Of a stretch of 64,000 nt of DNA, positions 27,373-35,778 are shown in pieces (position 1 is the first letter of the stretch; every line of letters begins with the position of its first letter). A program made the translations under genes and the position numbers. Below the pieces are notes generated by a model. It did not search any database and had not been told where the DNA came from. It saw only the letters and a list, made by a program, of their open reading frames with translations. Origin of the DNA: Shewanella kaireitica (lineage in GTDB: Bacteria > Pseudomonadota > Gammaproteobacteria > Enterobacterales > Shewanellaceae); assembly GCF_023284045.1 (NCBI RefSeq), contig NZ_JAKIKQ010000013.1:89454-153453 (forward strand), written 5' to 3'.

Positions 27373-27457
27373 TGGTGGAGGGAGAAGGATTCGAACCTTC
27401 GAAGGCTGAGCCATCAGATTTACAATCTGGTCCCTTTGGCCACTCGGGAACCCCTCC
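27373..27457 (-). tRNA. tRNA-Tyr(GTA), copy 1 (variant anticodon stem)
   Basis: An 85-nt class II tRNA with long variable arm and encoded CCA; anticodon loop TTGTAAA gives GTA. It differs from the other two copies at two bases: the anticodon-stem base 27 is C opposite A43 (a C-A mismatch where the others have T-A), and the base after position 43 is T instead of C. Confidence 0.95.
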
Positions 27458-27529
27458 ACATTTTCTTACTTTTTACTGCACACAATATTGGCCTACTGTG
27501 TTTATTACATTTTAATTTGTTGATAGAAG

Positions 27530-27614
27530 TGGTGGAGGGAGAAGGATTCGAACCTTCGAAGGCTGAGCCGTCAGATTTACAATCTGATCCCTTTGGCCAC
27601 TCGGGAACCCCTCC
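27530..27614 (-). tRNA. tRNA-Tyr(GTA), copy 2
   Basis: An 85-nt class II tRNA, anticodon GTA, encoded CCA, fully paired anticodon stem (TCAGA/TCTGA). It is identical to copy 3. Confidence 0.97.
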
Positions 27615-27644
27615 ACATATCTCTTTCTACAAATTGTGCGCAAA

Positions 27645-27729
27645 TGGTGGAGGGAGAAGGATTCGAACCTTCGAAGGCTGAGCCGTCAGATTTACAATCT
27701 GATCCCTTTGGCCACTCGGGAACCCCTCC
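27645..27729 (-). tRNA. tRNA-Tyr(GTA), copy 3 (promoter-proximal)
   Basis: Identical to copy 2; the first of the array to be transcribed, 15 bases after the -10 box. Confidence 0.97.
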
Positions 27730-27744
27730 TCAATTGCGGCGGCA

Positions 27745-27773
27745 ATAGTAGTCAGAATTTTTTCTCATGTAAA
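27745..27773 (-). promoter_or_regulatory. Sigma-70 promoter of the tRNA-Tyr array
   Basis: On the minus strand TTTACA and TACTAT are 17 bases apart and followed by the GC-rich discriminator TGCCGCCGC, again the stringent stable-RNA pattern. Confidence 0.8.
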
Positions 27774-27870
27774 GCTTAAATTTAAAATAATTACTAAAGT
27801 AATCTGCTAAGTGGTCGATTAACTATCAACAGGTTGTTTTATCGGTTTTTTTTTATGCAAATAGCGCATT

Positions 27871-28353
27871 ATGCAAGCAGTTAGCCCTTTAGTTAACGAA
27901 TTACAATTAGGCTCGCGTCTCAACAGTGCTGTTGAGTCGAATCGCCGCGGTGAGTTTGCTTTATTGCTATCACTGTTGTCTGCAGATGCTCGTGATATGG
28001 CTCAATTTCATACACCAGAGTTCAAACAAGAAGATCTGCGTACCAAATTTGAACTAGGGGCAAGTCAGCCTTTGATAAAACGGCTTTCGACTGATTCTCC
28101 AGTGACGAATAACAGCACAGCATTTCAAAATGGTGGCGTGACAGCTTTTAGATTGAATAATGCAATGGATGAAGAGGCTCTTGTGATCCGCGGTAATGAG
28201 CAACTGGACATGGAAGAAGTATTAGCTAACTGTGATAACCATACACGTAATCGATACCAGAATATTGCGATTGATCAGAGCGTAAAATCCACGCACTTCG
28301 TTGACCAGTTGGTAATGCAGCGAAAAATGAGTGAATTAATTGCTCAAGCTTGA
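27871..28353 (+). CDS. Conserved VC2046/SO_2500-family protein
   Basis: A 160-aa soluble protein with no signal peptide or membrane segment. Notable features are the N-terminal helix LNSAVESNRRGEFALLLSLLSADARDM, a central Ser/Thr-rich linker (about 70-95), and an acidic C-terminal half. It resembles the small uncharacterised family named after Vibrio VC2046 and Shewanella SO_2500; the neighbourhood supports this. No function is known to me. No strong ribosome site is visible before the ATG. Confidence 0.75.
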   Translation: MQAVSPLVNELQLGSRLNSAVESNRRGEFALLLSLLSADARDMAQFHTPEFKQEDLRTKFELGASQPLIKRLSTDSPVTNNSTAFQNGGVTAFRLNNAMDEEALVIRGNEQLDMEEVLANCDNHTRNRYQNIAIDQSVKSTHFVDQLVMQRKMSELIAQA

Positions 28354-28425
28354 GAATGATCCCTTTGTTACACTCTAAGCTGATATATAATTAAGTCATA
28401 ATTATTAGTTTGAGAATCGGTTAAC

Positions 28426-28713
28426 ATGAAAAATATTCAAAAAGCGCAGTCTGATTTAGTTAATGATACGTGTAATGATTGTGGTAGCTTTGTTGATGTT
28501 GGCGCTGTAATTGATGAGCACGACACTATTTTAGAGCTTACACTTACCGGCGAAAATGCGTCGACTTTAGCGAATGAGTTGGCTGAAAAAGCGAAAAACC
28601 GTTTCGAAGAGGTCGGTAGTGTCGTTACAACTCATGGCGATGAGCTTATATTAACGCTAACATTCTCATTTAGTGCAGAAAAAATGATCTTTCAATTAGA
28701 GAATAGTTTGTAA
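28426..28713 (+). CDS. YfcZ/YiiS-family (DUF406) protein
   Basis: A 95-aa protein with the family layout: a Cys pair near the start (NDTCNDCGSFVDVGAVID), an acidic helical middle (ANELAEKAKNRFEEV) and a closing strand ILTLTFSFSAEKMIFQLE, the same ending as E. coli YfcZ. The family is uncharacterised. It lies 72 bases after the VC2046-type gene in the same direction. Confidence 0.85.
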   Translation: MKNIQKAQSDLVNDTCNDCGSFVDVGAVIDEHDTILELTLTGENASTLANELAEKAKNRFEEVGSVVTTHGDELILTLTFSFSAEKMIFQLENSL

Positions 28714-28848
28714 CTTAAGGCAGTAATTGTTGCTGCTGTAACGGCTTTTCGTGTATCTTAATGCACTATAAAAAATATAATTTAGGTTTGGTGCGAAGGC
28801 GTCAAACCAATTGGTAGACCATTTGTTTACCGCTTTTTAGGATATCGA

Positions 28849-31011
28849 GTGAAGAAACATAGATACCAGAAATTGTTAGAACAAATTGTTAACTCAGAGG
28901 CTAAGCAATGTGGCGATTTTTCTGCCACTGCTAAATTGGCTGCTGAGTTGCTTTTAGAACAGCTCGCTGTATCTCGAGTTGTTGTTTCTGGTTTAAATGA
29001 AGAATCAAATATTCTTGAAAATATATTTAGCACATCAATCTCTGCAGACGTTTCACGCCCATTGCCATCTCATTGCCCCACTTTTGTAGAAGAGCTTAGG
29101 GTTAATCGCCATATCGCATCTGACAGCTGTATATCAGATCCGCGGCTTGTTGAACTTAATCCTTTCTATCGTCAACAGAACATAACAGCAGCTTTAGAAG
29201 TTGCTATACGGATTAATGGTCACCTAGAGGGAATATTGAGCTTAGAGCGCAATAGCGAACTATTGCCATGGCAAGAATCTGAAATACAGTTAGCGTCCCA
29301 AGTTGCTGATCAGCTTGCACTGACATTAGCGACTAAATACGCTTACGATAAAGACGAACGGTTAAAATTATTTTTGTCTGCAACGGAACAGTCAGATCAA
29401 ATAATGATGGTGGTAAACCTCGCATCATCAACGATTGAATACGTTAATAACGCGCATTTTGTATTAACCCAAATACCCAAAGACCAGATCATTGGTCGGC
29501 CAGTACAAGATTTAGAATTCTTTAAACAATTCCCAGAAGAAGCTGAAATTGTGCTGAGTAAAGCGAAAGCTGGGGAAAGCTCTGAAGAAGAGATTAAACT
29601 TGTTCGTCGCGATGGAACTGACTACTGGGTGAGGCTCTCTGTTAAACGCTTCATCTCAGAAAGAGGCAATCACTTTGCTTTAATCAATGCCGATAACTGT
29701 ACCGAGCAGCATCAACATCAAAGTGAGTTGGAGCGATTGGCTTGGCGCTGCGGGTTAACCGGTTTATATAATCGAACGCATTTTGGCAGAGTGTTAGATA
29801 GAGCCAAAGAGGGGCATCTTGTTCTCATCGACCTTCGTGGCTTTAAACGCTTTAACGATACTTACGGTCATGCCAATGGCGATTTAATGCTAGTAGAAGT
29901 TGCCAGGCGGATTAGACATTTCGCAGACATTAATCAGATAGAAGAAATAGCTCGAATTGGTAGTGATGAATTTGCAATCTTAATTAGCGACTCTCGTGAT
30001 GTTACTGTCATCACTCCCCTAATCGAGCGTTTATATAATAATTTAGAACTACCGGTTAGCATAGGTACAGAGCAAATTGAACCTAAACCGGCTATAGCAG
30101 CAGTTGATATCGCCTCTATTGAGCAGTTATTCCCGGCACTAACCTGTGCAGATATTGCCCTGCAGTATGCAAAGAATAAACAGGGTAGTGCCATACAAGT
30201 ATTCAACTCTGCTTTATTGAATGCATTTAAGGATGATGCACAGATAGAGCGTGACTTAGCGGTTGCGATAAAGGGACGTCAATTCGAGCTTTACTACCAG
30301 CCGTTAAAAGATTTGAGGAAGCAGGCTTATATCGGCGCAGAAGCACTCATTCGATGGCATCACCCTAAAAAAGGTGTGTTATACCCTGGGGCGTTTATTG
30401 ATATTGCCGAGCAAACGGGACTTATCACTGATATCGGTTCATGGGTGCTTGAAGCTGCATGTAAACAGTTAAATTTGTGGCAGCATCGCCAAATTGATAT
30501 CTCAATGCACGTTAATGTTTCCGCTAGGCAGTTTTTTAGCGGCACGTTGTTTGAGCAGGTTTGGGAGTTAATAGGCCGCTATCGTTTAAAACCTCATAGC
30601 TTGATATTGGAAATTACTGAAACTGAATTAATGGAAGATATTCGTTCTGCTACTAATTTATGTAACGAACTTGCAGAGTTAGGGGTGGGGCTTGCCATTG
30701 ATGACTTTGGCACTGGTTATAGCTCAATGCGTTATCTCAAGCAATTTCCTATCAGTAAGCTTAAAATTGATCGCTCGTTTATATCAGATCTTACTGTTAG
30801 CCATGAAAGTCGTGAAATTGTCAGCGCAATTATCGCTATGGCATCAGCTCTCAATATCTCGCTGACAGCGGAAGGGGTTGAAACCAAAGAGCAGGAGCTT
30901 TTCTTAGCCGATCATCTATGTCACCAAGCTCAAGGTTTCTTATATAGCCCTGCGCTGAGAGTGTCTGAATTTGGTGAATTTCTAGAAGAGTCGTCAACAC
31001 CAGTTCATTGA
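28849..31011 (+). CDS. GAF-PAS-GGDEF-EAL c-di-GMP phosphodiesterase candidate
   Basis: A 720-aa cytoplasmic sensor protein with domains in order: GAF (about 20-165), PAS with PAC (about 170-290), GGDEF (about 300-455) and EAL (about 465-710). The cyclase motif reads GSDEF (371-375), so cyclase activity is doubtful. The EAL domain is intact: EAL at 498-500, NVSARQFF, EITETELM, DDFGTGYSS and EGVET. Most likely it degrades c-di-GMP, with the GSDEF domain as a GTP-sensing module. The start is GTG with AGGA six bases before it. It ends 11 bases from convergent ychJ. Confidence 0.92.
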   Translation: MKKHRYQKLLEQIVNSEAKQCGDFSATAKLAAELLLEQLAVSRVVVSGLNEESNILENIFSTSISADVSRPLPSHCPTFVEELRVNRHIASDSCISDPRLVELNPFYRQQNITAALEVAIRINGHLEGILSLERNSELLPWQESEIQLASQVADQLALTLATKYAYDKDERLKLFLSATEQSDQIMMVVNLASSTIEYVNNAHFVLTQIPKDQIIGRPVQDLEFFKQFPEEAEIVLSKAKAGESSEEEIKLVRRDGTDYWVRLSVKRFISERGNHFALINADNCTEQHQHQSELERLAWRCGLTGLYNRTHFGRVLDRAKEGHLVLIDLRGFKRFNDTYGHANGDLMLVEVARRIRHFADINQIEEIARIGSDEFAILISDSRDVTVITPLIERLYNNLELPVSIGTEQIEPKPAIAAVDIASIEQLFPALTCADIALQYAKNKQGSAIQVFNSALLNAFKDDAQIERDLAVAIKGRQFELYYQPLKDLRKQAYIGAEALIRWHHPKKGVLYPGAFIDIAEQTGLITDIGSWVLEAACKQLNLWQHRQIDISMHVNVSARQFFSGTLFEQVWELIGRYRLKPHSLILEITETELMEDIRSATNLCNELAELGVGLAIDDFGTGYSSMRYLKQFPISKLKIDRSFISDLTVSHESREIVSAIIAMASALNISLTAEGVETKEQELFLADHLCHQAQGFLYSPALRVSEFGEFLEESSTPVH

Positions 31012-31022
31012 TGAATTAGCAT

Positions 31023-31499
31023 TTATAAACAGCACTGTTTAAACTTCTTTTTACTACCACAAACACATAGCTCATTTCGTTTTGGATATATAGGGTTATG
31101 TTGGACACCTTCAGTGTAATACCAACTACCATTTTCTTTTATAAAATCAGAACTCTCGTGAATGGCATCTAATTGATTATTATCTTTAAACCAAGCTTGA
31201 AAAGTCACCTTGCCTCGTAGAGCTGATTCTGACGAAGAGATAACGTCTAAACTAAGCCAATTAGGTTGAGTACCTTCACTTAAGAGCTGAGCTGTTAAGC
31301 CGCACAGGTGTTGTTGGTGATGAGTTTCAATTAGGTAATCAAAAAGTCCTAAATAAAAAGCAGTAAAGCGCGAGCGCATTAACTGCTCTGGATTAGATGC
31401 TTTCACCTTTTTTAAATGTAATGGCTCACAGCAGTGTTTGTAGTCTTTTCCTGAGCAACATGGACACTCTGTTACTGGGTCATTGTTTGGATTGGTCAT
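31023..31499 (-). CDS. ychJ: YchJ-family SEC-C motif protein
   Basis: A 158-aa protein with a metal-binding SEC-C motif at each end (CPCCSGKDYKHCCEP and CVCGSKKKFKQCC) and an NTF2-like middle domain beginning PEQLMRSRFTAFYLG. This is the UPF0225/YchJ layout. Function is unknown. ATG at 31499 is preferred over a TTG at 31517 because it gives the family N-terminus; it overlaps the end of the upstream gene by 20 bases. Confidence 0.9.
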   Translation of the reverse strand: MTNPNNDPVTECPCCSGKDYKHCCEPLHLKKVKASNPEQLMRSRFTAFYLGLFDYLIETHHQQHLCGLTAQLLSEGTQPNWLSLDVISSSESALRGKVTFQAWFKDNNQLDAIHESSDFIKENGSWYYTEGVQHNPIYPKRNELCVCGSKKKFKQCCL

Positions 31500-32070
31500 C
31501 AAATTTAGGCTTTTCAAAGCTATTTAGGGCAGTAAATTGCCGACCATAATATAGGTTTGATGAGGGCTTAGCATTAAAATAAAAAGAAGCTTCAGCTCTA
31601 TTGTTAGTATCTACGGTTAAATACCATTTACCATCAGCTTTCTTTTTAGACACTGTGACGAATTTACCCGCAAATTCGCTAACCGGTTCACCTGCATCGA
31701 CAGAAGGATGGAAGCGAATAAGGTAGTAGCCAATATCCGTTGCGCTTGAGCCTTCGATGTTTCTTTCGATGACTCTAAAGTCGACTTCTATTTTGGCATT
31801 TTTATGCTTTATCTTACCAAAAAAGGTTTTGTACAATTCAACAATATTGTCACGGCCAACGGTGATCTCTTCGCCTTGGCTTTCTGGGATATAGCACGCA
31901 TCCTCGGAGTAAATAGAGTGTAATCGGCTAACATCTAATTCATTAAATGCTTCATTGAAGTGATCATAAAGTTCATTCAACGCTTCGTTATCATTAGCGA
32001 AAGCGAGACCTATTGCCGATATATAGAGGCAAATAGCTAGCATTAAATGATTTATAGCTTTTTTAAACAT
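31480..32070 (-). CDS. Secreted NTF2/SnoaL-like protein
   Basis: A 196-aa exported protein: signal peptide MFKKAINHLMLAICLYISAIGLAFA, then an NTF2-like fold (ALNELYDHFNEAFNELDVSRLHSIYSEDACYIPE, ITVGRDNIVELYKTFF, GKFVTVSKKKADGKWYLTVD), matching DUF4440/SnoaL-like proteins, and a basic C-terminal tail. A catalytic role cannot be claimed. ATG at 32070 gives a clean signal peptide; two ATGs at 32100-32103 are alternatives. Probably co-transcribed with ychJ. Confidence 0.75.
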   Translation of the reverse strand: MFKKAINHLMLAICLYISAIGLAFANDNEALNELYDHFNEAFNELDVSRLHSIYSEDACYIPESQGEEITVGRDNIVELYKTFFGKIKHKNAKIEVDFRVIERNIEGSSATDIGYYLIRFHPSVDAGEPVSEFAGKFVTVSKKKADGKWYLTVDTNNRAEASFYFNAKPSSNLYYGRQFTALNSFEKPKFDDQSKQ

Positions 32071-32377
32071 GTATGGCTTCAAAACAGTAATTCCTACCAT
32101 CACTATAATCGACCCTATGATTGAACAAAAGAATTAGATCTTTACAAAGTGTGTAGATTTAATGTTAAGGCGATTAAGTGAACGAATTCAGTTCAAACGG
32201 TTATTCGTAGCACTTGCTTAGACTAGTAGATAAATAACAATAAAATACAGTGATATTGCTTAGCATAATACAGTGCTGCATTCGTTGTATTTGTACTCAC
32301 TTGAGTCGTGGCGATTTGGATTATGCGTGTTGCTGGAGTAGACTAATTTGAGTTTAACGAGCAGGTAGGAGATGGTG

Positions 32378-32968
32378 ATGCTGGAAGAAGATATGGCAAT
32401 GTTTATGGATGAGATGTCAGGCGTGACGCCGATGAAAAATAATCTCACCAATGCTTCAGTCAACAGTATTAATCCAACTGATTCACAACTACTGCGGCGT
32501 AAAGAACTTGAAGCCAGTGAGTCTTTGCTGAGATTAACGTTAGATGTTGACCAAATCAAAGCGCTTGAACCAGAGCAGGTTATAGGCTTCAAACGTGATG
32601 GTGTACAAAGCGCAGTGTTTGACAGGCTCAGCTGCGGTGGTTATAAGATTGCTAACGAAGTTGATATACATCCATTAAAGCTTGCTTTAGCCAGAGAGGT
32701 ACTGTTTCAGTCGATTGAGCAGGCCATAGATTTTGGGCAGCGAAGTATATTGGTTATTCATGGTAAAGGTGCCAGAAGTAAACCTATTGCAGCCTTGATG
32801 AAGTCCTTTACCGTTGCTTGGTTAACTCAAATAGACTCAGTGTTAGCGTTTCACAGTGCCAAACCGCATCATGGTGGAACTGGAGCGCTTTATGTCATGT
32901 TAACTAAATCGGCACAAAAGCGAATTGAAACTCAAGAAGTTAATCACAAAGGTGCTAATACGCGCTAA
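32378..32968 (+). CDS. smrA: Smr-domain DNA endonuclease SmrA
   Basis: A 196-aa protein with a variable N-terminus and a C-terminal Smr domain (about 95-180) carrying VDIHPLKLALAREVLFQSIEQA, the HGKGARSKP loop and the HHGGTGALYVML end. E. coli SmrA (YdaL) of the same layout nicks DNA. ATG at 32378 is preferred: AGGAG is six bases before it, whereas the ATG at 32372 directly abuts that ribosome site. It is monocistronic, with a hairpin downstream. Confidence 0.88.
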   Translation: MLEEDMAMFMDEMSGVTPMKNNLTNASVNSINPTDSQLLRRKELEASESLLRLTLDVDQIKALEPEQVIGFKRDGVQSAVFDRLSCGGYKIANEVDIHPLKLALAREVLFQSIEQAIDFGQRSILVIHGKGARSKPIAALMKSFTVAWLTQIDSVLAFHSAKPHHGGTGALYVMLTKSAQKRIETQEVNHKGANTR

Positions 32969-33044
32969 TAGAGTGTAAACCTAGCCAAGTTAACATGAGT
33001 TCACTATTAGAAAATTGCCGCTGTATTACTACCTAAATTAACAA

Positions 33045-33076
33045 AAAGGCCATTTAAACTGATTTAAATGGCCTTT
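33045..33076. terminator. Perfect 14-bp hairpin between convergent genes
   Basis: AAAGGCCATTTAAA and TTTAAATGGCCTTT flank CTGA. It sits between convergent smrA and the M2 peptidase gene and is 28 bases from the latter's stop codon. The arms supply short A and T runs in both directions, so a weak bidirectional terminator is likely. Confidence 0.65.
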
Positions 33077-33103
33077 GCTGAATGCTAATACCTTAGCTTG
33101 TTT

Positions 33104-34939
33104 TTACCAACCACATTGGCGATTTGCCGTTTTGTTTTGTTCATCTAACCAAACTTGCAATGGCGCAAAGTAATCAAGTACTGCGTTAGCGTCCATCTCT
33201 TTGGTACCCGTAACTGCTGCTAGTGCTTCAGGCCAAGGTTTGCTTTGTCCCATCTCGAGCATGGTGTTTAGCTTAGCTCCAGCTTCTTTATTGCCGTAAA
33301 TGCTACAACGGTGAACAGGTCCGTTATCGCCAGCAATCTCACATAAGGATTTATGGAATTGAAATTGCAGTATATGGGCGAGGAAATAGCGAGTGTAAGG
33401 AACATTGCCTGGTACATGATATTTTGCACCGGGATCAAAATCTGACTCATTACGTGCAATTGGGGCTTTTACACCTTGATACTTTTCACGTAGGTCCCAC
33501 CAAGCTTGGTTATATTGCTCAGGGGTGATCTCGCCGCTAAATACCTTCCAACGCCACTGATCGATCATTAATCCAAAAGGTAAAAAGGCTACTTTGTCTA
33601 ATGCTTGTTTTAATAGTAAACCGATATCCTTTGAGGCGTCAGGCACTTGGTCAAGTAGGCCTATCTGTTTTAAATAGTTTGGCGTAATTGATAGTGCAAC
33701 TGTGTCACCAATGGCTTCATGGAATCCATCGTTAGCACTGTTTTTAAAGATAAATGGTTGTTCTTTATAGGCGCGCTGATAGAAATTGTGTCCAAGCTCA
33801 TGATGAATAACGGTAAAATCTTCAGCCGTTTTCTGGATACACATTTTAATGCGAATATCATCTTCGTTATCCAAGTCCCAAGCGGATGCATGACAAACTA
33901 CGTCTCTATCTTTAGGCTGTACAAACAAAGATCGTTCCCAGAAAGTATCTGGTAATGCTTCGAAACCGAGTGAAGTGAAAAAGCTCTCGGCCTGTTTGAC
34001 CATTTTGACTTCATCATAGTTATGCTTAGCTAGCAACTCAGTAACATCGTATCCTGGGTCAGCATCTTGCGGAGCGACTTGGTCGTATACGTTGCCCCAG
34101 CTCTGGGCCCACATATTACCTAAGAGGTGAGCTGGAATAGCGCCTGTTGCTGGTGCGACTGTGTCACCATATTGCTCATTAAGCTCGCCGCGTACGTAAC
34201 AATGCAGTGAGTCATAGAGCGGTTTAACTTGGCCCCAAAGGCGGTCCAATTCATTTGAGAAATCGTCAGGTTTCATATCATATTGACTGCGCCATAACTC
34301 TGATAAGTTCTCATAGCCAAGATCTTGCGCACCTTCGTTTGCCAACTCGACTTCTCGTTCGAATAGCGGTCGCATAGGCTTCGAAATTTCACGCCAGCCT
34401 TGCCAAACTTCAAGCAGTTCTTCTGGGTTGTTAGATTCGCCCATTATCGCAGAAAGTTCAGGCTGGGTTAAACAGCGTCCATCTTCAAAGCAATATTTCC
34501 CTTTACCGTATAGTCCGTTTAGCTGGGCACTGATGTTGGCTAGCTCGGCATTCTTAGCTGGATCTAAAGGAGCAGGTAACACGATTGAACTGCGTAGTAT
34601 GTTTAATTTTCTTTTGTCCGCAGGATCTAATGTTAAATCGGCATATTGAGCAGATTGGGTTGCTAGCTTGACAGAGGTACCGGTGTACTTCTCTGACACA
34701 CTGGCTGAAAGTGCCGCTGTGTCTTCAGTAATAAAGTTACTGTAGATCCACTCGGAGCGATTTATCTCAATAGATAGATCAGCCATTGTAGATTCAGCGT
34801 CAGTAATAAACTGTTTAGCTTCAGCTATTTTATCAACAGCGGGTGTATCAGTTGCTTCTGTTTTATTACAGCCTACAACACCGAGCGAGATTGCTATCAA
34901 TACTGATAGCTTAGAAACCTTGGTAAAGGTTATGTTCAT
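33104..34939 (-). CDS. M2-family (ACE-like) peptidyl-dipeptidase lipoprotein
   Basis: A 611-aa zinc peptidase of the angiotensin-converting-enzyme family. The N-terminus is a lipoprotein signal with lipobox VVGC (Cys24), so the enzyme is probably anchored in the periplasm. Zinc site: HELGH at 380-384 (VIHHELGHNFYQ) with the third ligand Glu408 in FHEAIGD. It would release dipeptides from peptide C-termini, feeding peptide-based growth. It is transcribed divergently from psrA. No truncation is seen. Confidence 0.94.
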   Translation of the reverse strand: MNITFTKVSKLSVLIAISLGVVGCNKTEATDTPAVDKIAEAKQFITDAESTMADLSIEINRSEWIYSNFITEDTAALSASVSEKYTGTSVKLATQSAQYADLTLDPADKRKLNILRSSIVLPAPLDPAKNAELANISAQLNGLYGKGKYCFEDGRCLTQPELSAIMGESNNPEELLEVWQGWREISKPMRPLFEREVELANEGAQDLGYENLSELWRSQYDMKPDDFSNELDRLWGQVKPLYDSLHCYVRGELNEQYGDTVAPATGAIPAHLLGNMWAQSWGNVYDQVAPQDADPGYDVTELLAKHNYDEVKMVKQAESFFTSLGFEALPDTFWERSLFVQPKDRDVVCHASAWDLDNEDDIRIKMCIQKTAEDFTVIHHELGHNFYQRAYKEQPFIFKNSANDGFHEAIGDTVALSITPNYLKQIGLLDQVPDASKDIGLLLKQALDKVAFLPFGLMIDQWRWKVFSGEITPEQYNQAWWDLREKYQGVKAPIARNESDFDPGAKYHVPGNVPYTRYFLAHILQFQFHKSLCEIAGDNGPVHRCSIYGNKEAGAKLNTMLEMGQSKPWPEALAAVTGTKEMDANAVLDYFAPLQVWLDEQNKTANRQCGW

Positions 34940-35058
34940 CTGTCAAAATCCCTTGTTATTTTTGTGTTGCTTATTTTACTTATTTTGTTGCTGATTGATA
35001 GTGGTGAGACATAGATGAAGAAAATAGCGCACATATGTAAGGTAAACAGGGTTTTTGT

Positions 35059-35104
35059 TTGACAAAAAGCAAGCGAGTGTTTAATTTAAACGAGTGTTTA
35101 AATT
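35059..35104 (+). promoter_or_regulatory. psrA-fadE promoter with PsrA-type operator
   Basis: TTGACA (35059-35064) and TAATTT (35082-35087) are 17 bases apart. Over the -10 lies a perfect palindrome: AATTTAAAC (35083-35091), GAGT, GTTTAAATT (35096-35104). GTTTAAAC-type palindromes are the reported PsrA binding pattern. A direct repeat CGAGTGTTTAA occurs at 35074 and 35091. This placement implies repression that is relieved by long-chain fatty acyl compounds. Confidence 0.75.
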
Positions 35105-35125
35105 GAATTAATATAAGGCAACGGA

Positions 35126-35773
35126 ATGGCAAATCGCTCCGATACAAAAACAAGAATACTGGATGCAGCAGAAAAGCTATTTGCAGAAAGAGGATTTTCA
35201 GAAACTTCTCTTAGATTAATAACAAGCAAAGCTGAAGTAAACCTTGCATCAGTCAATTATCATTTTGGCTCTAAGAAAGAGCTGATTAGAGCGGTGCTAG
35301 CCCGTTACCTTGATGTTTTCATGCCTGCTGCTGCTGATGCTATTGTCGCGGTTCGCAGCGCCGATGCTAATGCTTCGCTAGATGATATCTTTTCAACTCT
35401 GGTAAATCCCTTACTTGAATTAAATAAGTTAAGAGCGGAAGGGACTACAACCTTCCTTCAGCTTCTAGGAAGAGGTTATATCGAGAGCCAAGGCCATCTA
35501 CGCTGGTTCATCACGACTCATTATGGCAAGTATTTAAGCTTATTTGTAAAGGCTGTTAGCGAAAGTACACCACATATTCCTCCCGCAGAGATGTTTTGGC
35601 GATTACACTTTACCTTAGGTACCGTTGTTTTCACTATGGCGTCAGCAGATGCATTAACCGAAATTGCTGAGGCAGATTTTGGCGAACACAATGATATAGA
35701 AGCCGTTATCCGAAAAGTTATCCCTTATTTGTCGGCGGGGGTTTCAGTTCCAGTTAATAAGGATGCAAACTAG
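35126..35773 (+). CDS. psrA: TetR-family fatty-acid regulator PsrA
   Basis: A 215-aa TetR repressor. The N-terminal helix-turn-helix is TKTRILDAAEKLFAERGFSETSLRLITSKAEVNLASVNYHFGSKKELI in overall pattern, followed by a helical ligand domain. Its position directly before fadE, and the GTTTAAAC-type operator in its own promoter, identify it as PsrA, which in Shewanella and Pseudomonas controls fatty-acid degradation genes. fadE starts five bases after its stop, so the pair is one operon under autoregulation. Confidence 0.88.
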   Translation: MANRSDTKTRILDAAEKLFAERGFSETSLRLITSKAEVNLASVNYHFGSKKELIRAVLARYLDVFMPAAADAIVAVRSADANASLDDIFSTLVNPLLELNKLRAEGTTTFLQLLGRGYIESQGHLRWFITTHYGKYLSLFVKAVSESTPHIPPAEMFWRLHFTLGTVVFTMASADALTEIAEADFGEHNDIEAVIRKVIPYLSAGVSVPVNKDAN

Positions 35774-35778
35774 AAATT

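Noticed and set aside
28714..28848. c-di-GMP riboswitch ahead of the GGDEF/EAL gene
   Set aside because: Short CCAATTGG and GGTTTGG motifs drew attention, but no GEMM core or paired stems could be drawn.
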